Source of the DNA: Komagataeibacter xylinus
Lineage (GTDB): Bacteria > Pseudomonadota > Alphaproteobacteria > Acetobacterales > Acetobacteraceae
Length of the DNA: 64,000 nt
NCBI RefSeq assembly: GCF_031081985.1
Contig: NZ_JARWSK010000003.1
Coordinates: forward strand, 372,001 to 436,000
Direction: 5' to 3'
Below are positions 8,756 through 17,860 of the stretch, in pieces. Positions within the stretch are counted from its first letter, which is position 1, and every line of letters begins with the position of its first letter. The notes under the pieces are model-generated. The model made no database searches and was not told the DNA's origin. It was given only the letters and a program-made list of their open reading frames with translations. A program made the translations under genes and the position numbers.

Positions 8756-10252
8756 TTAACCGCCTTCAGGCAAGGCGGGCGCGGTTTCCCAGCCGGGGCC
8801 GATAATGGCGGCACTCCGGCGGCCCAGCCCGTCATGGCGCAGCACGATCATGTTCTGCTCCTCAAGATAGGCAAGCTGCCGCCGGGCGCGGCCAAGCGAG
8901 TGGGTGCCATAGGTGCGCGCAATCACACTGTCGGACGGGCACGGCTCCCCATGCAGCGCAGCCCGCGCAATAAGCAGGAAGATGCCCTGTATGTCATCGG
9001 GCAGCACGGCGGCCATCTGCTCGGCCTGCCGCCAGTCCTCGCTTTCCACCGTCGTGGCATCCACGCCCGCGCGGGCGACGGCCAGCAGGCGGCGGAAGCG
9101 CGGCATGTCGAGCGCGTCACGGCCCATGCCCTCGATGCGGCAGCGCACCAGAAAATCCTGATACAGCACATGCACCGGGCGGAAGCCCGCATCCTCATCA
9201 CGCAATATGTCGGTCAGGATCTCGATAAAGCGCAGGCGGAGCGCTGCTGCATCCACAGGCGGGGCTTCGGGCGCAGCCGTTTCGGCCTCCAGCGTCGCGG
9301 TCTCGGCATGGGCTGCAAGCTGCGAGAGGATATCGGGCGGCGGACTGACATGGCGCGGCGGGCGCGCGGGCAGTTCGCGCTCGGGCACCGGGGTCAGGAT
9401 CAGTTCGCGTATTTCATCGCCTGCGGGCACCGGCTCGAAGGGCATCAGCGTAGGGCCAGCCGAGCGGCTTTCGGTCTCGACCGGGCCGATTTTCACCGCA
9501 AGCGGCCTGCGGCACACGGCGGGGCCGAGGGCTACGAAATAACCACGCTCAAGGTCGCGGAAGCTCTCGGCCTGCCGCCGCTCCATGCCCAGCAGGTCGG
9601 CGGCGCGCATCATGTCGATATCGAGGAAGGTGCGGCCCATGAGGAAGTTCGAGGCTTCCGCCGCGACATTCTTGGCAAGCTTGGCCAGGCGCTGGGTGGC
9701 GATCACGCCCGCCAGCCCGCGCTTGCGCCCACGGCACATGAGGTTGGTCATGGCACCGAGCGAGGCACGGCGTGCCTCATCCGACACCTCGCCCGCTGCG
9801 GCTGGCGCAAAGAGCTGGGCTTCATCCACCACCACCAGCACGGGGTACCAGTAATCGCGCGGCACCTCGAACATGCCGCCAAGGAAGGCGGCGGCGCGGC
9901 GCATCTGCACATCCGCATCCACGCCCTCAAGGTTCAGGATGACCGAGGCGCGGTGCATGCGCATGCGCTCGCCCGCCGCCTGCAGGGCGGCTTCGGTATG
10001 CTCGGCGGCATCAATGACCAGATGGCCGAAGCGCTCGGCCAGGCTGACAAAATCGCCCTCGGGGTCGATGATGGCCTGCTGCACCATGCGCGCCGACTGC
10101 TCAAGCAGGCGGCGCAGCAGGTGCGACTTGCCCGAGCCGGAATTGCCCTGCACCAGCAGGCGGGTGGACAGTAGTTCGGCCAGGTCCATCGTCACCGGGC
10201 CATCGCCCGCAACCGCTCCGCGCCGCTCGCCAATCGTGATTGCAACACTCAT
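8756..10252 (-). CDS. HerA-like ATP-binding protein (DUF87 type)
   Basis: A P-loop ATPase of the HerA/FtsK branch, 498 residues. Walker A is GNSGSGKS at about residues 37-44 and Walker B is VVVDEAQLFAP. MGRTFLDIDMMRAADLLG and FRDLERGYF match DUF87-type proteins. The last 120 residues look like a winged-helix domain. The start at 10252 gives MSVAITIGERRG and a 4-base ATGA overlap with the upstream gene's stop; a longer in-frame ATG would run deep into that gene. HerA proteins move DNA with the NurA nuclease, but no nurA is present, so the substrate is unknown. The ubiH-like - cysE - flavoprotein - this gene order suggests one transcript. Confidence 0.8.
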   Translation of the reverse strand: MSVAITIGERRGAVAGDGPVTMDLAELLSTRLLVQGNSGSGKSHLLRRLLEQSARMVQQAIIDPEGDFVSLAERFGHLVIDAAEHTEAALQAAGERMRMHRASVILNLEGVDADVQMRRAAAFLGGMFEVPRDYWYPVLVVVDEAQLFAPAAAGEVSDEARRASLGAMTNLMCRGRKRGLAGVIATQRLAKLAKNVAAEASNFLMGRTFLDIDMMRAADLLGMERRQAESFRDLERGYFVALGPAVCRRPLAVKIGPVETESRSAGPTLMPFEPVPAGDEIRELILTPVPERELPARPPRHVSPPPDILSQLAAHAETATLEAETAAPEAPPVDAAALRLRFIEILTDILRDEDAGFRPVHVLYQDFLVRCRIEGMGRDALDMPRFRRLLAVARAGVDATTVESEDWRQAEQMAAVLPDDIQGIFLLIARAALHGEPCPSDSVIARTYGTHSLGRARRQLAYLEEQNMIVLRHDGLGRRSAAIIGPGWETAPALPEGG

Positions 10253-11505
10253 GGCGCTGACGGATACCGCTCGCGCCGCGAGTCCTGCAACCACGCCCAT
10301 GCGCCCTCGCCCGCCATGCGGCCCGTGGCCATGCAGCCCTGCAGCAGGTAGCCGCCGGTGGGGGCCTCCCAGTCCAGCATTTCGCCTGCGGCAAACACGC
10401 CGGGCAGGGCACGGAGCATGAAATGCGCATCCAGCGCGGACCACGCAATGCCACCGGCCACCGATATGGCGCGGTCCAGCGCTTCAGGGGCGCATACCTC
10501 AACCGGCAAGGCCTTGACCCGTGCGGCAAGGGCCTGTGGCGCGCGCGGTGGCGGGCCATCGCCGCCTTCACGCATCAGCGCCACTGCAACGGGGGAAAGC
10601 TTCAGCGCCTTGCGCAGCGTGTTGGACAGGCTCTCACGCGCACGCACGCGGGCGAGGCGCGTCGTGATCTCGGCCACATCAAGGGCCGGACGCAGGTCAA
10701 TGAGCAGGCGGGCGCTGCCGGTCCGGGCAATCCGCTCGCGAATGGCGGCTGACAGCGCATAGACCGCGCCGCCTTCAATGCCCGTATCGGTCACCACCGC
10801 CTCGCCGCGCACGCTCGGACCATTTTCCAGCGCAAGGCCGATGCCCCGCAGCGGCGTGCCGGCAAACCGCGCGCGAAAGGCCGGGCTCCACCCGGTCACG
10901 AACCCGCAATTGGCGGGTGCAAACGGCGTGACATCAACACCGAGTCCGCCAAGGCGTTCGCGCCACGCACCGTCAGACCCCAGCCGCGCCCAGCTTGCGC
11001 CCCCCATGGCCAGCACCGTGGCATCGACCCGCCAGCACGCCGCCCCGCCGGGGCCGGACACGCGCAGGCGGCCTGCCTCATCCCACCCAAGCCAGCGATG
11101 GCGGGTGAGCAGGCGCACCCCGCGCGCGGCCAGCCGCGCAAGCCACGCGCGCAGCAGGGGGGACGCCTTCATGGCGCGGGGAAACACCCGCCCGCTGCTG
11201 CCGGTAAAACAGGGCTGCCCCAGCCCTTCGGCCCATTGCACCATATCGGCCGGACCAAAGGCCGACAGGGCCGCCTGCATCATGGGCGCGGCCGCGCCAT
11301 AGCGGGCGCCAAAGGCTGCCGCATCCTCGGAATGGGTCAGGTTCAGGCCGCCGCGCCCGGCCATGAGCAGCTTGCGGCCCATGGTAGGCATCTGCTCGAC
11401 CACGCTCACCGCACACCCCCGCGCGGACAGGATCTCGGCTGCGGCAAGGCCCGCAGGCCCTCCGCCAATAATGGCCACATGCGGCCTGAAAACGAATTCG
11501 GTCAT
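10249..11505 (-). CDS. TIGR03862-type flavoprotein (NAD(P)/FAD oxidoreductase)
   Basis: A 418-residue cytoplasmic flavoprotein of the HI0933/BaiN superfamily, most like TIGR03862. The FAD-binding Rossmann motif IIGGGPAGLAAAE starts at residue 11. The second FAD signature GVFAAGEMLDWEAPTGGYLLQ lies near the C-terminus, followed by a helix that closes on the flavin. The reaction is not known for this branch. It overlaps the downstream HerA-like gene by four bases and the upstream cysE stop by one base (TGATG), so translation is probably coupled. Confidence 0.85.
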   Translation of the reverse strand: MTEFVFRPHVAIIGGGPAGLAAAEILSARGCAVSVVEQMPTMGRKLLMAGRGGLNLTHSEDAAAFGARYGAAAPMMQAALSAFGPADMVQWAEGLGQPCFTGSSGRVFPRAMKASPLLRAWLARLAARGVRLLTRHRWLGWDEAGRLRVSGPGGAACWRVDATVLAMGGASWARLGSDGAWRERLGGLGVDVTPFAPANCGFVTGWSPAFRARFAGTPLRGIGLALENGPSVRGEAVVTDTGIEGGAVYALSAAIRERIARTGSARLLIDLRPALDVAEITTRLARVRARESLSNTLRKALKLSPVAVALMREGGDGPPPRAPQALAARVKALPVEVCAPEALDRAISVAGGIAWSALDAHFMLRALPGVFAAGEMLDWEAPTGGYLLQGCMATGRMAGEGAWAWLQDSRRERYPSAP

Positions 11506-12368
11506 CAGATGATGTAATCAATCGGCGGGAGCATCTGGTCCATGGTGAAAGCGGGCAGGCTGGAATGGCGCGTGCCGACAACGCGAGCCGGATTGCCCAC
11601 CACCGTGGTGTAGGGCGAGACGGATTCCAGCACGATGGACCCCGCCCCCACCTTGGCCCCCTCGCCAATCTCGATATTGCCCAGGATGGTGGCGCCTGCG
11701 CCAATCAGCACGCCACGGCGCACCTTGGGGTGGCGGTCACCCACGTTCTTGCCGGTGCCCCCAAGGGTCACGCCCTGCAGCAGCGACACGTCATCCTCCA
11801 GCACCGAGGTCTCACCAATGACGATGCCCGTGCCGTGGTCGAACAGCACCCGCCGCCCCAGCCGGGCGGCGGGGTGGATATCAACGCCAAACAGTTCCGA
11901 GCACCGGCTCTGCAGGTGCAGCGCCAGATAGCCACGCCCGTTATGCCACAGCCAGTGCGCCACGCGGTGGCTCTGCACGGCGTGGTAGCCCTTGAAGAAC
12001 AGGAAGGGCGTTACGTATTCCGCCGTGGCCGGGTCGCGCTCGCGGATGGCCACGAGGTCGGCGGCAGCCGCGTTGACGATGTCGGGGTCAGCCTCGAACA
12101 CCTCCGTCACCAGTTCGGCCAGCGCGTCATCGGCTACCGAGCGGTCACCGAGCTTGCGCCCGAGCAGGGCGGCAAGCGCGCCGCGAAAGGAGCCGTGATT
12201 GCGGATGCCCGTGGCCAGCAGCCCCTTGACCAGCGGATCATTGCAGCCACATGCGCCGCTTACGATCTCGCGCCACAGCATGGCGGGGTCGACCGGCCCC
12301 AGCGTGGGGGGCAGTACGGGGCTGGCGCGGTCCTTCAGCGAAAGGGCGGCAGGCGGGGTTTCAGGCAT
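11505..12368 (-). CDS. cysE: Serine O-acetyltransferase
   Basis: It transfers acetyl from acetyl-CoA to serine, giving O-acetylserine for cysteine synthesis. The 287 residues have the CysE layout: an all-helical N-terminal domain (about 20-150), then a left-handed beta-helix of hexapeptide repeats (DIHPAARLGRRVLFDHGTG, IGAGATILGNIEIGEGAKVGAGS). The catalytic His-Asp pair is expected in DIHPAA and FDHGTG. The C-terminal tail ends in DYII; CysE proteins use a terminal Ile to enter the cysteine synthase active site, and here it fits. It belongs to the leftward run starting with the ubiH-like gene, 56 bases upstream. Confidence 0.95.
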   Translation of the reverse strand: MPETPPAALSLKDRASPVLPPTLGPVDPAMLWREIVSGACGCNDPLVKGLLATGIRNHGSFRGALAALLGRKLGDRSVADDALAELVTEVFEADPDIVNAAAADLVAIRERDPATAEYVTPFLFFKGYHAVQSHRVAHWLWHNGRGYLALHLQSRCSELFGVDIHPAARLGRRVLFDHGTGIVIGETSVLEDDVSLLQGVTLGGTGKNVGDRHPKVRRGVLIGAGATILGNIEIGEGAKVGAGSIVLESVSPYTTVVGNPARVVGTRHSSLPAFTMDQMLPPIDYII

Positions 12369-12424
12369 GATCGGTCTGTTCTTCCGTCCGATGGGCGGTT
12401 GTCATATGTCTGGCAGGCGGGCGT

Positions 12425-13657
12425 TCACAGCCCCATGGCGTGCCGGGCAAAGCTGCGGCGCAGGGGTGTTATGCGGTTGACGGTGGCAAGCCCCACGTCA
12501 CGCGCCAGGCGCAGCACCGGGTTGTCATTGCCAAACAGGCGCTCGAGCGCATCGGTGGCCGCCAGCATGAGCATGTTGGCGGGCCTGCACCGCGCCTGGT
12601 AGCGGCGCAGCACGTCAGGCGCGCCCACATCGCCGCCCGCCGCATGCACCTGCGCCAGAATGTCGGCCATGGCGATCACGTCACGGAAGCCAAGGTTGAG
12701 CCCCTGCCCCGCAATGGGGTGGATGCCGTGGGCGGCATCACCCACCAGCGCCAGGCGCGTATCAATGTAACGCTGCGCGTACTGCGCGGACAGCGGATAG
12801 ACCCAGCGCCGCCCCACGGGGGTCACGGCGCCCAGCCACTCATCGCCCATGCGGCGGCGGATCTCGTGGGTAAAGGCATCATGCGGCAGGTCGGCAAGGC
12901 GGTGGGCCACCTTCTCGCTCTCGGTCCAGACCAGGGCGGAGAGGTTGGGGTGCTCGGCATTGCCCGCCATGGGCAACTGGGCAAAGGGGCCTGCGGGCAG
13001 GAAGTGCTCGAGCGCGCGGCCTTCATGCGGGAATTCGTGGGCGACCGCGCACACGATGCCACACTGGTTGTAGGGCATGCGGGTGACCGTGATGCGGGCC
13101 TGCTCGCGCAGCGGGCTGCGACGCCCTTCGGCTGCCACCACAAGGCGGGCATTGATGGTGCGGCCGCTGGTGGTATGGATCACGGCGCCATCAGCCGTGC
13201 GGGTCACGCGGCCTTCATCGGGGGCGAAAACATGCAGGCCCGGCGTAGCGTGAAGCGCGGCATTGAGCGCCACGCGCAGGGCGCGGGCCTCGATCATGGC
13301 GCCGAAGGGCTGGTCGGCATCGGCCCTGCCAAATTCAAGGAATAGGGGCGAAGGCGGCTGGCCGGGCCTGCCATCGGTCACGCGGATCTCGTTGATATCG
13401 CACGACTCCATGGGCAGGCGGCCCCATACGCCCGCCTCCTCGAGCAGGCGACGCGAGCCTGCGGCGATGGCATAGGCGCGGCCATCAAAGGCCGGGTGCT
13501 CCATGGGCGGCAGGGCCGCGCGGTCGATGATCGCGACCTGCAGGCCTGCGGTGGCCAGGCGGCAGGCCAGCGTGGCGCCAACCGGACCCGCCCCCACGAT
13601 GCAGACATCAACCCCAAGGGCTTCGGGCATGGCGGTGGCTGTCATGTTCGCGGTCAT
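12425..13657 (-). CDS. ubiH: UbiH/UbiF/VisC-family FAD hydroxylase
   Basis: A class A flavin monooxygenase of the ubiquinone-ring hydroxylase family, 410 residues. The FAD motif is IVGAGPVGATLACRL near residue 20. The second flavin motif GDAAHGIHPIAGQGLNLG lies near residue 300, as in UbiH/Coq6. The start at 13657 is chosen because AGGAAA lies five bases before the ATG and the longer ORF adds no family sequence. Which ring position it hydroxylates cannot be read from the sequence, so ubiH is only a family label. It heads the leftward run with cysE and diverges from the PII gene. Confidence 0.85.
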   Translation of the reverse strand: MTANMTATAMPEALGVDVCIVGAGPVGATLACRLATAGLQVAIIDRAALPPMEHPAFDGRAYAIAAGSRRLLEEAGVWGRLPMESCDINEIRVTDGRPGQPPSPLFLEFGRADADQPFGAMIEARALRVALNAALHATPGLHVFAPDEGRVTRTADGAVIHTTSGRTINARLVVAAEGRRSPLREQARITVTRMPYNQCGIVCAVAHEFPHEGRALEHFLPAGPFAQLPMAGNAEHPNLSALVWTESEKVAHRLADLPHDAFTHEIRRRMGDEWLGAVTPVGRRWVYPLSAQYAQRYIDTRLALVGDAAHGIHPIAGQGLNLGFRDVIAMADILAQVHAAGGDVGAPDVLRRYQARCRPANMLMLAATDALERLFGNDNPVLRLARDVGLATVNRITPLRRSFARHAMGL

Positions 13658-13759
13658 TTCGTTTCCTGTTCTGGGCCCCCCGGGCAACGGGGCAGGCCAC
13701 ACGGATTTACTCCCCACCGGGGGCAACGCACAAGCGCACATGCCAGATGCATGGCGTGA

Positions 13760-14200
<441 letters not shown>

Positions 14201-14244
14201 AGCCCTTCCCTTTTTCATACATCATTTCAGGACCGACCAGCCAC

Positions 14245-14727
14245 ATGGCCACATCATTCCGCATCTCCCTCGCCGCCGCCTCCGTCATGGCGCTCGCCCT
14301 TTCCGCCGGGGCCGCGCAGGCGCGTGACACGTCCAAGGCGTGCCACGCCAAATTCACGGCGGCCCGCACGGCAGGCACGCTGGGCACCCAGTCCTACAAG
14401 GAATTCAAGGCAGCCCAGTGCGATACCGGCGCCGCCACCACAGCCGCGGCGGCCCAGCCCGCCACACCGGCAGCCCCGGCTCCTGCCGCAGCGCCCGTAG
14501 CCGCGCCGGCAGCAGCCAAAGCCGCAGCGCCCGCAATCACCACCTCGGCCACCATGCCCACCGCTGTTGCTGACAAATACAGCAAGGAACCTGCGGGCAA
14601 GGGCCGCCTGCACACCTGTCTTGACCAGTACAACGCCAACAAGGCCGCCAACGCCAATGGCGGGCTGCGCTGGATCCAGAAGGGCGGCGGCTACTACAGC
14701 CAGTGCAACGCCAAGCTCAAGGGCTGA
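14245..14727 (+). CDS. Exported Ala/Pro-rich protein with two Cys-containing segments
   Basis: A small exported protein of 160 residues, unknown function. A clear signal peptide ends AGAAQA about residue 27. The mature protein has two short cysteine-pair segments: CHAKF...AAQC (about 33-60) and LHTCLDQYNAN...YYSQCNAKL (about 123-157). Between them is a linker made almost only of Ala, Pro and Thr. The paired segments may be disulphide-linked repeats of the same motif; there is a loose likeness to PsiF-type repeats but I would not assign that. It follows the PII gene by 44 bases and could share its transcript. Confidence 0.7.
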   Translation: MATSFRISLAAASVMALALSAGAAQARDTSKACHAKFTAARTAGTLGTQSYKEFKAAQCDTGAATTAAAAQPATPAAPAPAAAPVAAPAAAKAAAPAITTSATMPTAVADKYSKEPAGKGRLHTCLDQYNANKAANANGGLRWIQKGGGYYSQCNAKLKG

Positions 14728-14733
14728 GCCACC

Positions 14734-14758
14734 GCACGGGCCGCGCCCTGGCCCGTGC
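14734..14758. terminator. Hairpin between convergent genes
   Basis: A perfect 9-base stem (GCACGGGCC with its complement) around a 7-base loop, fitted exactly between two convergent stop codons. No T tract follows on either strand. Confidence 0.4.
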
Positions 14759-15705
14759 CTACCCGCCCTGCCCGCGCGCGGGGCGGACAAAGGCCTGGCT
14801 GGTGGCGTAGGATATCCACACCCTGTGGCTTGCGAACCAGTCCGAGCCAAGCAGCATTTCAAGGTGCTCGCGCAGGGGGGCTACGGTGAGCGTGACATTG
14901 CGCTCAAGCTCGTGGCCCACCTGCAGGCTGTCAAAACGGTGCCAGTGATAGATGTCCTTGTGGCCATCCACGCTGGCGGTCACCCCACCGGGGTCGCGCT
15001 CAAGCTGTGACTGGGCAACACCCGCGCGGTGCGCCACGTCGGGCGAGACAATGCGCGAGCGCGCGCCGCTATCGAGCAGCGCCGTGACCGGCCTGCCATC
15101 AAGCTTGACCTCAAGCAGGAAACGGTTGTCCTGCCGCCGCAGGGGCAGGCTTTCATACGGGCCATCCCACGCGGGCGGAGGGGCGCAGGCGAGCGAGCCG
15201 TGCTGGATGTTCCACAGGCTCAGCGTGCCGCCGGGCACATCCATGTCGAGATCGAAGCGCGAGAGGATATCGCCACCAAGCAGCCCCGCCACCGGCGGCT
15301 GGATCATCGGCTGGCCGGGCAGTTCGCCCACCGGCACGGAGCGCGCGCCAAAATCCACCCCGCCAACCCGCAGGTCGGGCACGATGGCATTGGGCGTGGC
15401 CTGCGCCACGCCGCCGGTGCCATGCACCACCGTTTCATGCTCGGGGTCGAGGCGCAGGCGCAGGTAGCCCACCATCTCGGGCGTGAGCAGCCCGCCATCG
15501 GAGCCGGTATCGACCAGTGCGCTCAGGCTGTGGCCTGCAATGCTGATGACGATGGAAAGGTAGCCCCCGTCATCACGCAGCGGCACCTGCGCCACGCGCT
15601 CGTGGTTGCACAGCCGCGCGGCGTCCGGGGCGGCGATTGCGGCATGGGCCACACCGAGGCCGCAGGCCAGCCCTAGGGCCAGCAGGGTGTTGCGGGCCGC
15701 CGCCA

Positions 15706-15706
<1 letters not shown>
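14759..15706 (-). CDS. Exported retropepsin-like aspartyl protease
   Basis: A predicted secreted or periplasmic aspartyl protease-like protein of 315 residues. The N-terminal 25 residues are a signal peptide ending in VAHA/AIAA. Two retropepsin-type lobes are visible within one chain: VDTGSDGG near residue 66 and LLDSGARSR near residue 212, each with the catalytic Asp followed by Ser/Thr-Gly. So the gene encodes an internal pseudo-dimer, unlike single-domain retropepsins that dimerise. The start is GTG at 15706, which overlaps the upstream stop as TAGTG. The substrate is unknown. It is the last gene of the xerC-pip run. Confidence 0.8.
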
Positions 15707-16674
<968 letters not shown>

Positions 16675-17667
16675 TCATCGGGCAGTATCGGGCGGGGTGT
16701 CGGTGGTGGCATGCGGATGGGCGCGTGTCCAGACATCCATCAGCCGCGCCTCATCGGCCAGGGTGTAGCGCTGGGTGGTGGACAGGCTGGCATGGCCGAG
16801 CAGGTCCTGGATCACGCGCAGGTCGGCGCCGCCTTCCATCAGGTGCGTTGCGAAGGAATGCCGCAGCGCATGCGGGGTTGCATGCTCGGGCAGGCCCGCC
16901 ATGTGCCGCCACGTGCGCATGGCGCGCTGGGCAATGCCCGCCTGCAGCCGCCCGCCGCGCACGCCCACAAACAGCGGTGCATCGGGCTGGGGCAGCGGGT
17001 GGGCATTGCGCCACCGCCTGAGCGCCTGCATGACCTGCGGCAGCACCGGCACCATGCGCTCCTTGCCGCCCTTGCCGCGAATGCGCAGCACGCCATCGCC
17101 CTGCACCGGGTTGCCAAGACTGGCCGCCTGATCAAAATCACGCACCTCCAGCCCCAGCGCCTCCGAGATGCGCAGCCCGCAGCCGTACAGCAGCATGAAC
17201 AGCGCCCCGTCACGCACCTGCGCCATGGGGGTGTGGGCGATGTCGGCAACACCTTCGGGCACCTCGAGCGCATCGGGCCTTGGCAGCGGGCGGGGCAGCG
17301 GGCGGCGGGTGCGCGGCGTGGCCAGCAGGGCCGGAGCCGGGTTGTCCACTCCGTGATAGCGGGCAAGGTAGCGATAGAACGAGCGCAGCGCGGAGACCCG
17401 CCTTGCCCGCGTGCGCGCCGCACGGTCCTGCGTGGTGGCGCGGCTGCCGGTCAGGGCGGCATTATGCTCATGGGCCAGCCAGGCCCGCAGGTCCGCCAGT
17501 GAAAGCCCCGCCAGCGCCCCCATATCGGGTTCCGCGCCCAGATGCCCCATGAGGAAGGACAGAAAGCGGTCCAGATCACCGCGATAGGCCGTAAGCGTGA
17601 GGGGGGAAGCCCGGCGTTCGGTTTCCATCCACTGCAGAAAGGCATCGCGTGCCCCGGTTGCCATCAT
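16675..17667 (-). CDS. xerC: Tyrosine recombinase XerC
   Basis: It acts with XerD at the dif site to resolve chromosome dimers. The 330 residues have an N-terminal SAM-like domain (about 10-110) and a C-terminal catalytic domain. The catalytic set is visible: Arg in GCGLRISEALGLE, Lys in RGKGGKER, HALRHSFATHL, and LLGHASLSTTQRYT with the nucleophilic Tyr. The xerC/priA back-to-back arrangement is common in alphaproteobacteria and supports a chromosomal Xer protein rather than a phage integrase. A second Met codon lies directly after the first, so the start is uncertain by one residue. Confidence 0.93.
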   Translation of the reverse strand: MMATGARDAFLQWMETERRASPLTLTAYRGDLDRFLSFLMGHLGAEPDMGALAGLSLADLRAWLAHEHNAALTGSRATTQDRAARTRARRVSALRSFYRYLARYHGVDNPAPALLATPRTRRPLPRPLPRPDALEVPEGVADIAHTPMAQVRDGALFMLLYGCGLRISEALGLEVRDFDQAASLGNPVQGDGVLRIRGKGGKERMVPVLPQVMQALRRWRNAHPLPQPDAPLFVGVRGGRLQAGIAQRAMRTWRHMAGLPEHATPHALRHSFATHLMEGGADLRVIQDLLGHASLSTTQRYTLADEARLMDVWTRAHPHATTDTPPDTAR

Positions 17668-17690
17668 GCCGCCTGCCCTTTGCCTGACTG

Positions 17691-17750
17691 AAAAAAGTTT
17701 CTGCTGAAGAACGCCGCCTTTTTGAAAAAAGGCGGCACCCGAAAACTTTT
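17691..17750 (-). repeat. Double-hairpin palindromic repeat, copy 3 (shortened)
   Basis: Reverse copy with the AAGCTT hairpin mostly lost. The GCCGCC hairpin (CGCCGCCTTTTT with AAAAAGGCGGC) and the terminal arm CCGAAAACTTTTAT are intact. This is the one copy between divergent genes (xerC and priA). Confidence 0.75.
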
Positions 17751-17860
17751 ATCACCTATTCTCAATGTCTTGTTTCAAAATAATGTCTTGTCGGGGCGAT
17801 GGATGCGCCATGCCTTACGGATGGACAAGACACAGCCGATGCCTGACGGTAGAAAAACAC

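Noticed and set aside
16675-17667. The tyrosine recombinase as an island or phage integrase
   Set aside because: Its XerC length, motifs and xerC/priA neighbourhood fit the chromosomal dimer resolvase.
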